64,000 nt of DNA from Sphingorhabdus sp. SMR4y (lineage in GTDB: Bacteria; Pseudomonadota; Alphaproteobacteria; Sphingomonadales; Sphingomonadaceae). The notes beneath the pieces were generated by a model. The model saw only the letters and a list, made by a program, of their open reading frames with translations, made no database searches and was not told the origin of the DNA. Numbering within the stretch: position 1 is the first letter of the stretch; the number at the start of each line of letters is the position of its first letter. The translations under genes and the position numbers were made by a program. Positions 33,637 through 42,673 of this stretch are shown one piece after another. The stretch is from assembly GCF_002218195.1 (NCBI RefSeq), contig NZ_CP022336.1, forward strand, positions 1,302,001 through 1,366,000, written 5' to 3'.

Positions 33637-34848
33637 ATGAAACTCATGCGCTACCGTCCCGGCCCGGGCATGATGGTTTCCGCCGCCTTCATCGGTCCGG
33701 GCACCGTGACGGCCTGCACATTGGCCGGCGCCAATTTCGGCTTCGCGCTGCTCTGGGCGCTGACGTTCGCCACCGGCACCACGATTGTACTGCAGTCCTT
33801 CGCCATCCGGGTCGCGCTGGTCACTCGGCTCGGGCTGGCAGAAGCCATGCTCAAATCGGTCCATTCGCCGTTCATCCGCGGGCTGGCTGCGCTTTTGCTG
33901 ATTTCCGCACTGGTCCTCGGGAATGCTGCCTATGAGGCCGGCAATATGTCGGGCGCAGCACTGGGTCTGGAAGCCATTAACGGCGGCGCGCTGCCCTTCG
34001 GCATCGCACCGGTCATCATCGCTATTGCCATTTTCGCATCAGCCATGCTGATATTTTCAAAACCGAAATGGGTGGAGAATGTCCTGATAGCCTTGGTATT
34101 GCTGATGAGCGCGGCCTTCATTCTGACCTTTCTGCTCATCAGACCCGATCTCGGGGCCTTGCTGGCGGGGTTCGTGCCTTCGATCCCCGATGGAGGCTTG
34201 CTCACCGCGATCGCGCTCATCGGCACCACGATCGTGCCCTATAACCTGTTTCTGCACGCCGGGAGTGTGCGCAACCGCTGGGACAGGGAACAACTGCCCG
34301 ACGCACAGCTCGACAACATGGTATCGATCGGCATTGGCGGCCTGGTGTCGATGACGATCCTGGCAACCGCCGCAGCGAGTCTCTTCGGCAGCGACAAAAC
34401 AATAGAAAATGCGATCGACATGGCCCAACAGCTCACACCCCTCTTCGGGAATATGGCGACCGTCACGCTCGGTGCCGGCCTCTTTGCAGCGGGCCTCACC
34501 TCGGCGATCACAGCGCCTCTGGCCACTGGCTATATCGTCCAGGAAATTTTCAAATCTTCGCGCTCACAGCGGCCGTTCCAGATTGGCGCTCTGATCGTTA
34601 TCCTGACCGGGACCTTCGCAGCCCTGCTCGGCTATCGGCCGGTCGAACTGATATTTATTGCCCAGATTGCCAACGGACTGCTTCTTCCGGTCATTGCGAT
34701 CTTTCTGCTCCGGCTGGCCAATAACAGGAAATTGCTCGGAGAATATGCAAATGGCCTGATATCCAATATCCTCGGGACGGCAATCTTGCTTATTACCATC
34801 GCTTTGAGTTTTCGACTGATCGCCCGCGCGCTAGGATTCTGGCCATGA
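33637..34848 (+). CDS. Nramp-fold transporter lacking metal ligands (YcsG-like)
   Basis: 403 residues with about 11 hydrophobic segments and Nramp/LeuT-type organisation. The TM1 metal motif DPGN of true Nramp proteins reads GPGT here (G20, P21, G22, T23), and the TM6 motif (A-x-MPH) reads TIVPYN (198-203), so the Asp, Asn and Met metal ligands and the TM6 His are all replaced. Manganese or iron transport is therefore unlikely. Homologues without these ligands sit next to pxpABC in many bacteria (for example ycsG in Bacillus), suggesting a transporter for 5-oxoproline or a related compound (inference). Its stop overlaps the pxpA ATG. Confidence 0.87.
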   Translation: MKLMRYRPGPGMMVSAAFIGPGTVTACTLAGANFGFALLWALTFATGTTIVLQSFAIRVALVTRLGLAEAMLKSVHSPFIRGLAALLLISALVLGNAAYEAGNMSGAALGLEAINGGALPFGIAPVIIAIAIFASAMLIFSKPKWVENVLIALVLLMSAAFILTFLLIRPDLGALLAGFVPSIPDGGLLTAIALIGTTIVPYNLFLHAGSVRNRWDREQLPDAQLDNMVSIGIGGLVSMTILATAAASLFGSDKTIENAIDMAQQLTPLFGNMATVTLGAGLFAAGLTSAITAPLATGYIVQEIFKSSRSQRPFQIGALIVILTGTFAALLGYRPVELIFIAQIANGLLLPVIAIFLLRLANNRKLLGEYANGLISNILGTAILLITIALSFRLIARALGFWP

Positions 34849-35603
34849 CTTTGCAGATCGATCTGAACGCCGATCTCGGCGAGGACGAGAGTCCGGCCGG
34901 TATCGCACGCGATATCGCAATCATGGATATCGTCTCCAGCTGCAACATCGCCACCGGCGGCCATGCCGGATCACCGGAAAGCATGCGAAAGATGCTGAGC
35001 GCGGCACAGGCCAAAGCTATCGCGCCCGGCGCCCACCCTTCTTATCCGGACCGTGCCGGCTTTGGGCGGCACACGCTGGATATCGCGCTTGCGGATCTCG
35101 AAAACAGCCTGATGGACCAGATACGCGCCATTGCAGCGATAGCAGCAGAAATCATGGTGCCTCTCACCCATATCAAGCCGCATGGCGCGCTGTATAATGA
35201 TGCCCAGGACAGTCCGGAGCTTGCCAGGCTACTGGTCAACATCGCGACACGATGCGGACTGCCGCTGGTCGGCATGGCGGGTTCTCTCATCCAGCAAGAG
35301 GCTGCGGCGAAAGATATTGGCTTTGTTGCCGAAGCCTTCATTGACCGGAGATATACCAGCAAGGGCAGACTGGTCCCCCGCAGCGAGACAGGGGCGGTCA
35401 TCGCTGATGAAGCGCTGCGGATCCGGCAGGGTCTCGACCTCGCAAGAGGAAACGCGCTCACCGCGCAGGACGGATCAATACTGACGATCGATGCACAGAG
35501 TCTCTGCCTCCATTCGGACAGCGACGGTGCGCTGGACACCGCCAAAAAGATGCGCATGGCGCTTGAACAGGCCGGCATCGTGATCGGGCCGGTCGGATCA
35601 TGA
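34845..35603 (+). CDS. pxpA: 5-oxoprolinase subunit A
   Basis: LamB/YcsF family subunit of ATP-dependent 5-oxoprolinase, which opens pyroglutamate to glutamate. 252 residues; IDLNADLGED and SSCNIATGGHAGSPESM at the start, HPSYPDRAGFGRH, and THIKPHGALYND are the conserved family blocks. The usual NIACG has Thr in place of Cys. Overlaps the transporter gene and pxpB by 4 bases each, so the subunits are made from one message. Confidence 0.94.
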   Translation: MTLQIDLNADLGEDESPAGIARDIAIMDIVSSCNIATGGHAGSPESMRKMLSAAQAKAIAPGAHPSYPDRAGFGRHTLDIALADLENSLMDQIRAIAAIAAEIMVPLTHIKPHGALYNDAQDSPELARLLVNIATRCGLPLVGMAGSLIQQEAAAKDIGFVAEAFIDRRYTSKGRLVPRSETGAVIADEALRIRQGLDLARGNALTAQDGSILTIDAQSLCLHSDSDGALDTAKKMRMALEQAGIVIGPVGS

Positions 35604-36271
35604 GCGACGACCGGCCTGAGGTCCACGTCTGCGATGACTGGATCAGCATTCCGTTGCCCGACTGGCACAAGATTCCGGCCGCGCAGCATATACTCGCCGC
35701 GAGCGACCATTGGACGGAAACCGTTCCGGGCCTCGACAGCATAGCGATACAATTTGATCCCGCCCGGCTGGCGCCGGATCAAGCGGCACATATTGCCTTG
35801 GACCAGTTGAGCGAATTGAAGCGTGCACCCGACACTGCATCATCCACGACAGTGATTCCCGTCTGTTATGACGCGGCATTTGGTCCAGATCGTGATTATG
35901 TGGCCGAAAAGCTGGGTATCCCGGCGGCGGCATTGCCGTCCTGGCACAGCGCGCAGATGCAACGGGTCGCCATGCTGGGATTCATGCCCGGCTTTGCCTA
36001 TCTCGAAAGCATGGAAAATTGCGGCAATATCGGACGGCTGGCCAATCCGAGACAGTCGGTTGCAGCGGGATCCATCGGCATTATCGGACGGCAAAGCTGC
36101 ATCTATTCTTTCGACAGCCCCGGTGGATGGCCGATCATCGGCCGCACACCACTTTCCCTGTTTGATCCGGCCCGGGACCAGCCGGCCCTGCTTTCGGCGG
36201 GAGACAAGTTACGCTTTGAAGCGATTTCAAAGACCACATTCGATAACTGGCCCCGGGAACCGGCTGCGTGA
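35600..36271 (+). CDS. pxpB: 5-oxoprolinase subunit B
   Basis: KipI family, 223 residues. Conserved segments: FDPARLAPDQ, IPVCYDAAFGPD, the long block MLGFMPGFAYLESM and SIGIIGRQSCIYSFDSPGGW, ending IGRTPLSLFDP. Together with PxpA and PxpC it forms the prokaryotic 5-oxoprolinase. In Bacillus the homologue KipI was named for inhibiting sporulation kinase A, but the metabolic role is the general one. Overlaps neighbours by 4 bases on both sides. Confidence 0.94.
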   Translation: MSDDRPEVHVCDDWISIPLPDWHKIPAAQHILAASDHWTETVPGLDSIAIQFDPARLAPDQAAHIALDQLSELKRAPDTASSTTVIPVCYDAAFGPDRDYVAEKLGIPAAALPSWHSAQMQRVAMLGFMPGFAYLESMENCGNIGRLANPRQSVAAGSIGIIGRQSCIYSFDSPGGWPIIGRTPLSLFDPARDQPALLSAGDKLRFEAISKTTFDNWPREPAA

Positions 36272-37215
36272 GTATCACCGTCGTGAAAGCCGGACTGCAA
36301 ACCACATTGCAGGGCGCGCCGTTCAGCGGGCATCGCCATCTCGGCATGCCCGCTGCGGGTGCCGCCGATTGCCTGTCTCTGGCGCTGGCAAATTTTCTGG
36401 TCGGCAAGCCTCTCGCGGCCATTGCGATCGAGATAACGATTCTGGACGCCATTTTTGAAGTAAACGAGCCCTGCGCGATAGCAGTTGTGGGGGCCGCCGC
36501 CTATGTCCGGATCAATGGTCAAGACCATCCCCAGCACCAGACCCTGTCTCTAAAAGCGGGCGACAAGATCGCCATCGGACCTGGCCGCCCGGGATGCCGG
36601 ACCTATCTGGCCATATCGGCGGAAATGCATGCCGAACGGATACTCGACGGTCAGTCCACCTGTCTCGCGGCAGGTCTCGGCGGTTTTCACGGGCGCGCTC
36701 TGCAGTCGGATGATGTCATCGCCTTTGCGCCGGAATCGCCGGTCACGGAGGTGCAACGCACCACACCGGACAATCTCAGGCCTCACTATAGCGACGATCA
36801 TGTGCTGCGGCTGACCCGCGGTCCGGAAACCGGCCATGCGGACGAGAATATCGTCGATCACCTGTGCCTGAGCCCTTATTCAGTCGGAGCGCGCGCCGAC
36901 CGGATGGGGCTGGCACTGGAGGGTCCGCCGCTGACCGCCCCCGATGCGTCCGACATGCGCAGTGCGGCTGTTTTTCCCGGAACTATCCAGCTGCCGCCGA
37001 GTGGCCAGCCCTATCTGCTTGGTCCCGATGCGCAGACGACCGGGGGCTATCCCCGGATTGCGCAGGTCATCAGGGCCGATCGTCACCTGATCGGCCAGTT
37101 GGCCGCGGGTGCGCGCATTCGATTCGTGCAGACTACGCCCGACCGGGCCACGGAAATTTACCGGGAAAAGATTTCCCTGCTCACGTCCTGGCTCGGCCAG
37201 ATAAAATTGTGGTGA
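36268..37215 (+). CDS. pxpC: 5-oxoprolinase subunit C
   Basis: KipA / biotin-dependent carboxyltransferase-like family, 315 residues, starting at a GTG that overlaps the pxpB stop (GTGA). Family marks: TTLQGAPFSGHRHLGMPAAG near the start, CRTYLAISAEM, GLGGFHGRAL, DRMGLALEGPPL and PDAQTTGGYPRIAQVI. Last gene of the plus-strand unit; 33 bases later the convergent rpmE gene ends. Confidence 0.94.
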   Translation: MSITVVKAGLQTTLQGAPFSGHRHLGMPAAGAADCLSLALANFLVGKPLAAIAIEITILDAIFEVNEPCAIAVVGAAAYVRINGQDHPQHQTLSLKAGDKIAIGPGRPGCRTYLAISAEMHAERILDGQSTCLAAGLGGFHGRALQSDDVIAFAPESPVTEVQRTTPDNLRPHYSDDHVLRLTRGPETGHADENIVDHLCLSPYSVGARADRMGLALEGPPLTAPDASDMRSAAVFPGTIQLPPSGQPYLLGPDAQTTGGYPRIAQVIRADRHLIGQLAAGARIRFVQTTPDRATEIYREKISLLTSWLGQIKLW

Positions 37216-37218
37216 TGG

Positions 37219-37243
37219 ATCGGGACTATCTGGTAGCCCCGAT
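37219..37243. terminator. Weak hairpin between pxpC and rpmE
   Basis: ATCGGG and CCCGAT arms with a 13-base loop, lying between the two converging stop codons. No T-run on either strand, so a shared terminator is only possible. Confidence 0.35.
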
Positions 37244-37248
37244 ACGAA

Positions 37249-37479
37249 TCAGCTCTTTTTGAGCGACAGTCCACCGAAACGCTTGTTGAAGCGCGCCACC
37301 TGGCCGCCCTGGTCGAGCAGGCGCTGGTTGCCGCCGGTCCAAGCCGGGTGCGAAGTCGGATCAATGTCCAGTTGCAGCGTGTCGCCTTCCTTGCCCCATG
37401 TCGAACGGGTTTCAAAAGTCGTACCATCGGTCATCTGAACGGTGATCATGTGATAGTCTGGATGCGTATCGGATTTCAT
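37249..37479 (-). CDS. rpmE: 50S ribosomal protein L31
   Basis: 76 residues with AGGAGCC upstream of the [22 protein letters not shown] and SHPAWTG identify L31. The zinc-binding CxxC pairs of the C+ form are absent, so this is the zinc-independent C- type found in many alphaproteobacteria. It follows fabZ on the same strand with a 110-base gap, which may hold its own promoter. Confidence 0.95.
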   Translation of the reverse strand: MKSDTHPDYHMITVQMTDGTTFETRSTWGKEGDTLQLDIDPTSHPAWTGGNQRLLDQGGQVARFNKRFGGLSLKKS

Positions 37480-37589
37480 TTTCGGCTCCTAAACAGGCTG
37501 GTTACCGACCAGACCCAAAGCGAATAAATTTAACGGAAGCGGCCCATTAACCGCCGAATGACAAAAGGGCAAGATTCTTTTGCAAAAGC

Positions 37590-38048
37590 CTATGCTGCAG
37601 GCGGATCGGCGATCATGGCGGTAAAACTTGCCTCGGCGGCCAGCTTGTCGCCGATCATCGCCTGTCCGGAGAATTTGCAGACACGCGCGCGCTTCTGCTC
37701 GAACTTCACGTTCAGAGACAAAAGGCAGCCCGGTTCCACCGGATGACGGAATTTCGCTCCGTCAATCGCCATGAAATAGACCAGCTTGCCCGATCCCACC
37801 ATGTCGAAGCTTTCCATGGCGAGAACGCCGGCGGCTTGTGCCAGCGCCTCGACTATCATCACCCCGGGCATGATTGGCCGGCCCGGGAAATGGCCCTGGA
37901 AAAAGCCTTCGTTGATTGTGACAGCCTTGATCGCCCGAATGGACTCGTCCTTTACGAGCTCTTCCACCCGGTCAACAAGAAGCATGGGATAACGGTGCGG
38001 AAGCACCGCCATCACCTTGGTTACATCATAATCGAGAAGCTCGGTCAT
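37590..38048 (-). CDS. fabZ: 3-hydroxyacyl-ACP dehydratase FabZ
   Basis: Dehydrates beta-hydroxyacyl-ACP in fatty acid elongation. 152 residues: [13 protein letters not shown], catalytic His in [20 protein letters not shown] with the conserved Glu, and KFRHPVEPG. Hot-dog fold, cytoplasmic. Ten bases separate it from skp. In most Gram-negatives lpxD precedes and lpxA/lpxB follow fabZ; here neither side has an lpx gene. Confidence 0.97.
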   Translation of the reverse strand: MTELLDYDVTKVMAVLPHRYPMLLVDRVEELVKDESIRAIKAVTINEGFFQGHFPGRPIMPGVMIVEALAQAAGVLAMESFDMVGSGKLVYFMAIDGAKFRHPVEPGCLLSLNVKFEQKRARVCKFSGQAMIGDKLAAEASFTAMIADPPAA

Positions 38049-38058
38049 AAGCAGTCAA

Positions 38059-38748
38059 CTAGCGGCTGGCTGGCTGGGCTGCCGGAGGCTGTTGCTGCTG
38101 CTGGGCAGCCTGGTTACGGGCACTGGCAACCAGCAGTTGCTGCAACTGCTGATGAAGCGCAACGGTGTTGCGCTGCGGCTGCCAGTCGGCACCAGGAGTC
38201 GTGCTGACCGACGGAAGTCTCGCATCCAGAGCGGCCGTAATATCGTTGGTGACATCAGCCTGGGACGGCGCATACAGAAAGGCTTCCGGATCCAGAATAA
38301 CGCTGATCTTCTTGTCCGAAACCACTTTCTGCTGGGCATTGCCATATTCGGCAAAAATGGCTTCAACTGCGAACATCTGCGCCTTGACGGCCGGCGTCTG
38401 CAGTTTCTGGATTTCATTTTCCTCGGTCTGGATGCTCTGCAGCACCGGGTTTTTCGCCCGTACCGCTGCATCAAGCTCTTCCTGCGTCAACTGCTTGTCA
38501 TTGTTGGTGTCCAGCTGCGCACGCAATCCGTTCAGGGTTTTGTTACGGGCATCGATCTGGTCGAAATAGGACTTATACTGGGTGCCGATCTGCGAATAGG
38601 CAGACGAGAAGGCCTTGGTCTTGGCAATGGCCAGCGTCGGGTTCGCGGTGGCAATGCCGGACACCTGCGCCTGGGCGACTGAACCAACAGCCAGGGGTGC
38701 AGCGGTGACGGCGAGAACAGCGAGTGCGGTTTTGAAATAACGTTTCAT
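38059..38748 (-). CDS. OmpH/Skp-like periplasmic chaperone with EF-hand-like loop
   Basis: 229 residues, with signal peptide (about 1-27, ending SVAQAQ), a long helical middle region and a Gln/Pro-rich tail (AAQQQQQPPAAQPASR). Position directly after bamA and length support Skp, which escorts unfolded outer-membrane proteins to BamA. Residues 80-91 read DTNNDKQLTQEE, with acidic or polar residues at EF-hand positions 1, 3, 5, 7, 9 and 12, an unexpected calcium-loop-like insertion in the helical arm. ATG shares its A with the bamA stop codon. Confidence 0.88.
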   Translation of the reverse strand: MKRYFKTALAVLAVTAAPLAVGSVAQAQVSGIATANPTLAIAKTKAFSSAYSQIGTQYKSYFDQIDARNKTLNGLRAQLDTNNDKQLTQEELDAAVRAKNPVLQSIQTEENEIQKLQTPAVKAQMFAVEAIFAEYGNAQQKVVSDKKISVILDPEAFLYAPSQADVTNDITAALDARLPSVSTTPGADWQPQRNTVALHQQLQQLLVASARNQAAQQQQQPPAAQPASR

Positions 38749-41459
38749 CAGAATTGTGTTCCTACGTTGAAAGTGAAGAGTTTTGTGTCGTCGCCCGGCT
38801 CTTTCAACAGAGCCTTGGCGATGTCGATCCTGAATGGACCAAATGGTGAATTCCAGTTCACACCGAAGCCCACGGACAATCGTGGGCTCATCGTATCACC
38901 AAAGAAACGTTCCGTGAAGCTGGTAGCGATCGGATTGGCGACCCCGTTGGTCGTCGCGTCGAATGTTGTTGCTACTGCTCCCGAACTGTCGGTGGTCAGA
39001 TAGAGCGGCGCGGCGGCTCCGGTGGGCGACGCATTGCCCGCGCTGTCGACGGTACTGAACGTCTGGGTTTGCGCATCGGTCAGCAGCAAAGGCTTAGTCA
39101 CGTTGAAGACCGCACCGACATCGACAAAGATCGAAGGTCGCAAACCAAGTTCACTCGCCCCCGAACCGAGTGGAATTTCCAGCTCGGCACGGCCCAGATA
39201 ATAGGCCCGGCCACCGATGGCGTCATCCGTCTGGCGACCGTTGGTGACTTCCACGATCTGGTTGATCGGATTGCCGTTTGTATCGAGCCCCGGAATGGTA
39301 GACGAACGCACGACCCGAGGACCAACGCCGCGAATGTCGAAACCGCGGATTTGCGGTTCGCCAAGGAAAAAGCGGTCTGTCAGACGCACATCGTCAATGC
39401 CGTCCGCTTCGCTTCCGCGATTTTCCAGCGGATAGATATATCCGCCTTCTGCCTTGGCCGTGAAGATGAAGTCACCCAGTACGCGCCAATGTTTGGAAGC
39501 ATTCAAACGGCCACGAAGATATTTGACACTACCGCCCAGACCAGCAAAATCCAGGCTACCGACAACGGTCTGGCCACGAGTTGGCCGGATACGGTTATCC
39601 CGATCATCATAGATCAGCGATGCGCCCAGCGAAGACGTTGTCCGGGCACCGAGGGCATCACACAGATAGCGTCCGGCCAGCAACGGATCACAGTCGTCAA
39701 CATCGCTGTTGCCCCGAATGCCGTCGCCATTGCTGTCGGTAAAGAACAGGCTCGGCTCCAGCGTCACGTCGTCCTGGCTGAGGCCATAACGGAACGAAGC
39801 GGACAGATATTCGGTGATCGGTACGCCGGCACGAATCTGGAACCCGGTGGTGAGCTGCTCGAAAGTGGTCTGCCGGTCGCTGTTGACATAGTTGAAGCTG
39901 TTCAGATCGCGCCGGAATACGTCGGCACCCACAGCAATATTCCGGTCAAACAGATAGGGCTCGGTAAAGCCAAGCTCGATCGACTGGGAATAGCTGGAAT
40001 AGCTGACACTGGCACGCAGTTCCTGGCCCTTGCCGCGGAAGTTGCGCTGCCGCACGGATGCCTGGAGAATGAAATTCTCGACGCTGGAAAAACCTGCAGA
40101 AAGTTGCAGCTCGCCGGTCGCCTTCTCCTCGACATTGGCTTCCAATATGATGCGGTCGGGCGCGCTACCCTGTTTCTGCTCGATCTCCAGATCTTCCTGG
40201 AAAAATCCGAGCGACTTGATCCGGTTGGCGGAGCGTTTGACCTGGAAGCTGTTGAATGCATCGCCTTCATTCAGCCGGAATTCCCGGCGGACGACCTTGT
40301 CCTGGGTCAAGGTATTGCCGTTGATGTCGATTCGCTCGACATAGACCCGGTCACTTTCCGCAACCTGGAATAGGATATCCATGGTCAGCGTTTCTTTGTT
40401 CCGCGTAAACTGCGGACGAACGTCGGCAAACGCATAGCCGAACAGTCCAGCGGTTTCAGACAGACGCTCGACCGTATCCTCGACCTGCTTGGCGTCGTAA
40501 TAATCCCCGGTTTTCATCGGCAATTGCGGTGTCAGGAACTCGGGCGTGAAGTCGCGAATATCGCTTTCGACCGACACTTCGCCAAACTGGTAGCGCTCCC
40601 CCTCTTCCACGACATAGGTGATGATGAAGTCCCGCTTGTCGGGCGTCAGCTCGGCCACCGCCGAAATGACTCGGAAATCCGCATAGCCTTCGGTCAGATA
40701 GAATTGCCGCAGCTTTTGCTGGTCAAAGGCGAGCCGATCCGGATCGTAAGTATCGCTGGAGCTGAAGAAACGATAGAAGCGCGATTGCTTGGTTACCATT
40801 TCCCCGCGCAGCTTGCCGTCGGAAAATTCTTCGTTGCCGATAATGTTGATCTGCTGGACCTTGGACTTGGGCCCTTCATTGATCTCGAACACGATATCGA
40901 CGCGGTTCTGGTCCAGCTGAACCATCTTGGGCTCGACATTCGCCGCGAAGCGGCCCTTGCGCTTATACAGCTCGACGATCCGGGCCACATCGGCGCGGAC
41001 TTTCGAACGGGTAAATATCTGTCGCGGAGCCAGCCGGATTTCAGGATAGATCTTGTCTTCCTTGATCCGCTTGTTGCCTTCCAGCAGGATGCGGTTGATC
41101 ACCGGATTCTCGACAACCTCGATAATCACGGCACCCTGATTGTTCCGGATACTGACATCCTTGAACAATTCGGTCTCGAACAGGTCCTTGAGAGCCTGAT
41201 CGGCAGCTTCCTGTGTATACGGCTGTCCGGTCCGCAACTTCATGTAGGATAGCACTGTGGTCGGCTCCAGTCGCTGGGCCCCGTTGACCACAATCGACCG
41301 GATCAGGTCGTCGGCAGGAGCCGCTGGCGCAGCTTGCGCAGCTTGCGCAGCTTCCTGCGCGAGCGCTTGTGATGAAACCGCTGCGCCACTCAAAATCGTG
41401 CCGCACATTAACAAGGGCAAAAGCCGCTTTTTATGATTCACAGACAAACTCGCTTTCAC
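38748..41459 (-). CDS. bamA: Outer-membrane protein assembly factor BamA
   Basis: Central subunit of the BAM complex that folds beta-barrel proteins. 903 residues from a GTG at 41459: signal peptide (to ALAQ, about 34), a short Ala/Gln/Pro-rich stretch, five POTRA repeats (about 50-450) and a 16-strand barrel with GEPQIRGFDIRGVGPR and a terminal F (VGTQF). Longer than the E. coli protein because of extracellular loops and the N-terminal Ala-rich region. Follows rseP (89-base gap), before skp. Confidence 0.97.
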   Translation of the reverse strand: MKASLSVNHKKRLLPLLMCGTILSGAAVSSQALAQEAAQAAQAAPAAPADDLIRSIVVNGAQRLEPTTVLSYMKLRTGQPYTQEAADQALKDLFETELFKDVSIRNNQGAVIIEVVENPVINRILLEGNKRIKEDKIYPEIRLAPRQIFTRSKVRADVARIVELYKRKGRFAANVEPKMVQLDQNRVDIVFEINEGPKSKVQQINIIGNEEFSDGKLRGEMVTKQSRFYRFFSSSDTYDPDRLAFDQQKLRQFYLTEGYADFRVISAVAELTPDKRDFIITYVVEEGERYQFGEVSVESDIRDFTPEFLTPQLPMKTGDYYDAKQVEDTVERLSETAGLFGYAFADVRPQFTRNKETLTMDILFQVAESDRVYVERIDINGNTLTQDKVVRREFRLNEGDAFNSFQVKRSANRIKSLGFFQEDLEIEQKQGSAPDRIILEANVEEKATGELQLSAGFSSVENFILQASVRQRNFRGKGQELRASVSYSSYSQSIELGFTEPYLFDRNIAVGADVFRRDLNSFNYVNSDRQTTFEQLTTGFQIRAGVPITEYLSASFRYGLSQDDVTLEPSLFFTDSNGDGIRGNSDVDDCDPLLAGRYLCDALGARTTSSLGASLIYDDRDNRIRPTRGQTVVGSLDFAGLGGSVKYLRGRLNASKHWRVLGDFIFTAKAEGGYIYPLENRGSEADGIDDVRLTDRFFLGEPQIRGFDIRGVGPRVVRSSTIPGLDTNGNPINQIVEVTNGRQTDDAIGGRAYYLGRAELEIPLGSGASELGLRPSIFVDVGAVFNVTKPLLLTDAQTQTFSTVDSAGNASPTGAAAPLYLTTDSSGAVATTFDATTNGVANPIATSFTERFFGDTMSPRLSVGFGVNWNSPFGPFRIDIAKALLKEPGDDTKLFTFNVGTQF

Positions 41460-41548
41460 ACCATAAACCGAAATAAAAATGAAACTGACACCAAGGCATC
41501 AACTTCGCCAACCCCCTGCCCCAATGCGGCCTGTCAATCAATGGCCAA

Positions 41549-42673
41549 TCAGCCAGAGATAGCCCGGAACAGGCCAAATGAGGTTAAATCGTTGAATGTC
41601 ACCACCAGCATGAACACCATGACCAGGGCAAAGCCGGACCGGAAGGCCCATTCCTGTACCTTCGGGCTGGCAGGCTTCCTCCTCACCGCTTCCAATGCAT
41701 AGAACATCAAATGCCCTCCATCGAGCATCGGGATTGGCAGCAGGTTGATGAACCCCAAGTTAATTGAAATCAGCGCGACAAAAAGAATGAAACTTTCCAG
41801 ACCCAGCTTGAACTGTTCGCCGGAAACCTGAGCAATCTTGAGCGGCCCGCCAAGCTCCTTGATCGAACGCTTGCCGGTAATCACCTGACCGAGCGTGGTG
41901 ACAATCTGGTCGATGATGCCGATTGTCTTATCGACTGCGACGGCCGGTGCCTCGAGCGGCGTGACTTCGCGCCACTCGACTTGACTGGACGCCATGCCCA
42001 GCATGCCAAGCCGATATTCATTGCCGAAGCGATCCGTCATCAGATGAACGCCAATCGTGGCCTGCTTGGCAATCTGCTGGCCATCCCGTTCATAGACGAT
42101 CTCGACATTCTCTTCCGGGATCATGATCATTTTCTGCCGCAGATCCTCGAACAGATCGATTTTTTCCCCGTCGACCGAGATGATCCGGTCACCCGGTTGC
42201 ATGCCGATGGCAGCAGCGGTGGAATTGGGAGAAATTTCGCTGGCAACCGGCAGGGTTGCACTGGTGCCATAAGCAATGACAAAGCCCATGATGATGAGGA
42301 TCGCAAAGATGAAATTGATCGCCGGTCCGGCAAACACGATTGCGGCGCGCTTCCACAGAGATTTGGATTGGAACGTCTGGTTGCGCTCCGCCGCAGGCAG
42401 GCTCAGCCACTCCTTGCTCTTCGTACCCGCCGGATCCATGTCACCGGCAAACTGGACATAGCCACCCAGTGGCAACATGCCGATTTTCCAGCGGGTTCCG
42501 CGCTTGTCGGTCCATCCGGCAATTTCCTTGCCAAATCCGATGGAGAAAGTCTCGGCTTTGACGCCACACCAGCGCCCGACCAGATAATGCCCCATTTCGT
42601 GCACAAAAACGAGCACGCCAATGACGATCAGAAAAGAGAATAAATATATCAAAAAACCGGGATTGTCCGTCAA
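41549..42673 (-). CDS. rseP: Site-2 protease RseP
   Basis: Intramembrane zinc metalloprotease of regulated envelope-stress signalling. 374 residues; HEMGH (HExxH) lies in the first membrane helix near residue 25, GFGKEIAGWTDKRGTRW follows, then a PDZ domain (about 120-200: SEISPNSTAAAIGMQPGDRI) and the C-terminal motif NLGFINLLPIPMLDGGHL with the third zinc ligand region. Starts at TTG overlapping the dxr stop (TTGA). Confidence 0.95.
   Translation of the reverse strand: MTDNPGFLIYLFSFLIVIGVLVFVHEMGHYLVGRWCGVKAETFSIGFGKEIAGWTDKRGTRWKIGMLPLGGYVQFAGDMDPAGTKSKEWLSLPAAERNQTFQSKSLWKRAAIVFAGPAINFIFAILIIMGFVIAYGTSATLPVASEISPNSTAAAIGMQPGDRIISVDGEKIDLFEDLRQKMIMIPEENVEIVYERDGQQIAKQATIGVHLMTDRFGNEYRLGMLGMASSQVEWREVTPLEAPAVAVDKTIGIIDQIVTTLGQVITGKRSIKELGGPLKIAQVSGEQFKLGLESFILFVALISINLGFINLLPIPMLDGGHLMFYALEAVRRKPASPKVQEWAFRSGFALVMVFMLVVTFNDLTSFGLFRAISG

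Noticed and set aside
33637-34848. Annotation as manganese transporter MntH
   Set aside because: The metal-binding residues in TM1 and TM6 are all replaced and the context is 5-oxoproline metabolism.
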